Shown: in pieces, positions 11,647 to 11,664 of the stretch
Layout of the letters: every line of letters starts with the position of its first letter
How positions within the stretch are numbered: position 1 is the first letter of the stretch
Assembly: GCF_000721935.1 (NCBI RefSeq)
Contig: NZ_KL585428.1
Location: 8,813-20,476 of the forward strand
Direction: 5' to 3'
Origin: Streptomyces sp. NRRL WC-3549
Lineage (GTDB): Bacteria; Actinomycetota; Actinomycetes; Streptomycetales; Streptomycetaceae
Length of the DNA: 11,664 nucleotides
Made by a program: the position numbers and the translations under genes
Notes under the pieces: model-generated
Seen by the model: the letters and a program-made list of their open reading frames with translations, nothing else
Databases searched by the model: none
Told to the model about the DNA's origin: nothing

Positions 11647-11664
11647 AGATGTGTATAAGAGACA
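11647..11664 (+). other. Tn5 mosaic-end sequencing adapter (right contig end)
   Basis: Bases 11647-11664 are the first 18 of the 19 bases of the Tn5 mosaic end, in the same orientation as the copy at the left end. With the preceding G, 11646-11664 is identical to 4-22. Library artefact. Confidence 0.95.

Noticed and set aside
1..11664. Circular plasmid or phage inferred from identical ends
   Set aside because: The shared 19 bases are Tn5 adapter, and no replication or phage gene is present.

Overview
The window is very GC-rich, with coding regions that end almost every codon in G or C and GGAGG-type ribosome binding sites. The gene types (LacI regulator with divergent sugar operon, ImmA/IrrE protein with PIN partner, small lipoproteins, terminators without U-tracts) point to an actinomycete, most likely Streptomyces or a close relative. 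This is an inference from style; no rRNA or marker gene is present. Both ends carry the 19-bp Tn5 mosaic end used in Nextera-type libraries, in the same orientation. The window is therefore a contig with untrimmed adapter, and its two outermost genes are cut by the adapter.

Layout. (1) 24-4275: a sugar-type catabolic locus. A LacI-family regulator (minus strand, C-terminus lost at the left end) diverges from a three-gene operon: a Gfo/Idh/MocA oxidoreductase, a DHDPS/DUF993-like putative Schiff-base aldolase, and a sugar-phosphate isomerase/epimerase-type TIM barrel. A 16-bp near-palindromic LacI-type operator lies in the intergenic region, and a perfect 13-bp-stem terminator closes the operon. 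(2) 4276-4840: about 560 bp without a convincing gene, holding an ECF-sigma-type promoter, a dense G-run tract, a strong hairpin and a three-copy 13-bp tandem repeat. Together these suggest a possible small RNA. (3) 4841-5584: a SAM-dependent methyltransferase on the minus strand. (4) 5813-7351: an ImmA/IrrE zinc-peptidase gene overlapping by 4 bp a PIN-domain gene, followed by a terminator. The layout resembles a toxin-antitoxin or stress module. The peptidase gene is frameshifted by an exact 13-bp tandem duplication and has a doubtful 5' end. (5) 7407-7743: a 21-bp-period direct repeat and a small membrane-protein gene. (6) 7925-9068, minus strand: a second methyltransferase and a small lipoprotein. 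(7) 9218-10003, minus strand: a CpdA-like metallophosphoesterase that lacks the usual N-terminal metal-binding DxH motif. (8) 10226-11386: a serine beta-lactamase-like hydrolase, convergent with (9) the C-terminal 67 codons of an unrecognised protein cut by the right-hand adapter.

How the genes work together: the LacI regulator probably represses the oxidoreductase-aldolase-isomerase operon until a sugar-like inducer is present. The enzymes look like an oxidise / isomerise / retro-aldol route for an unusual carbohydrate, but the substrate cannot be read from sequence. No transporter or kinase is in the window. The ImmA/IrrE-PIN pair is the most system-like unit in the second half. The remaining genes look like unlinked single transcription units.
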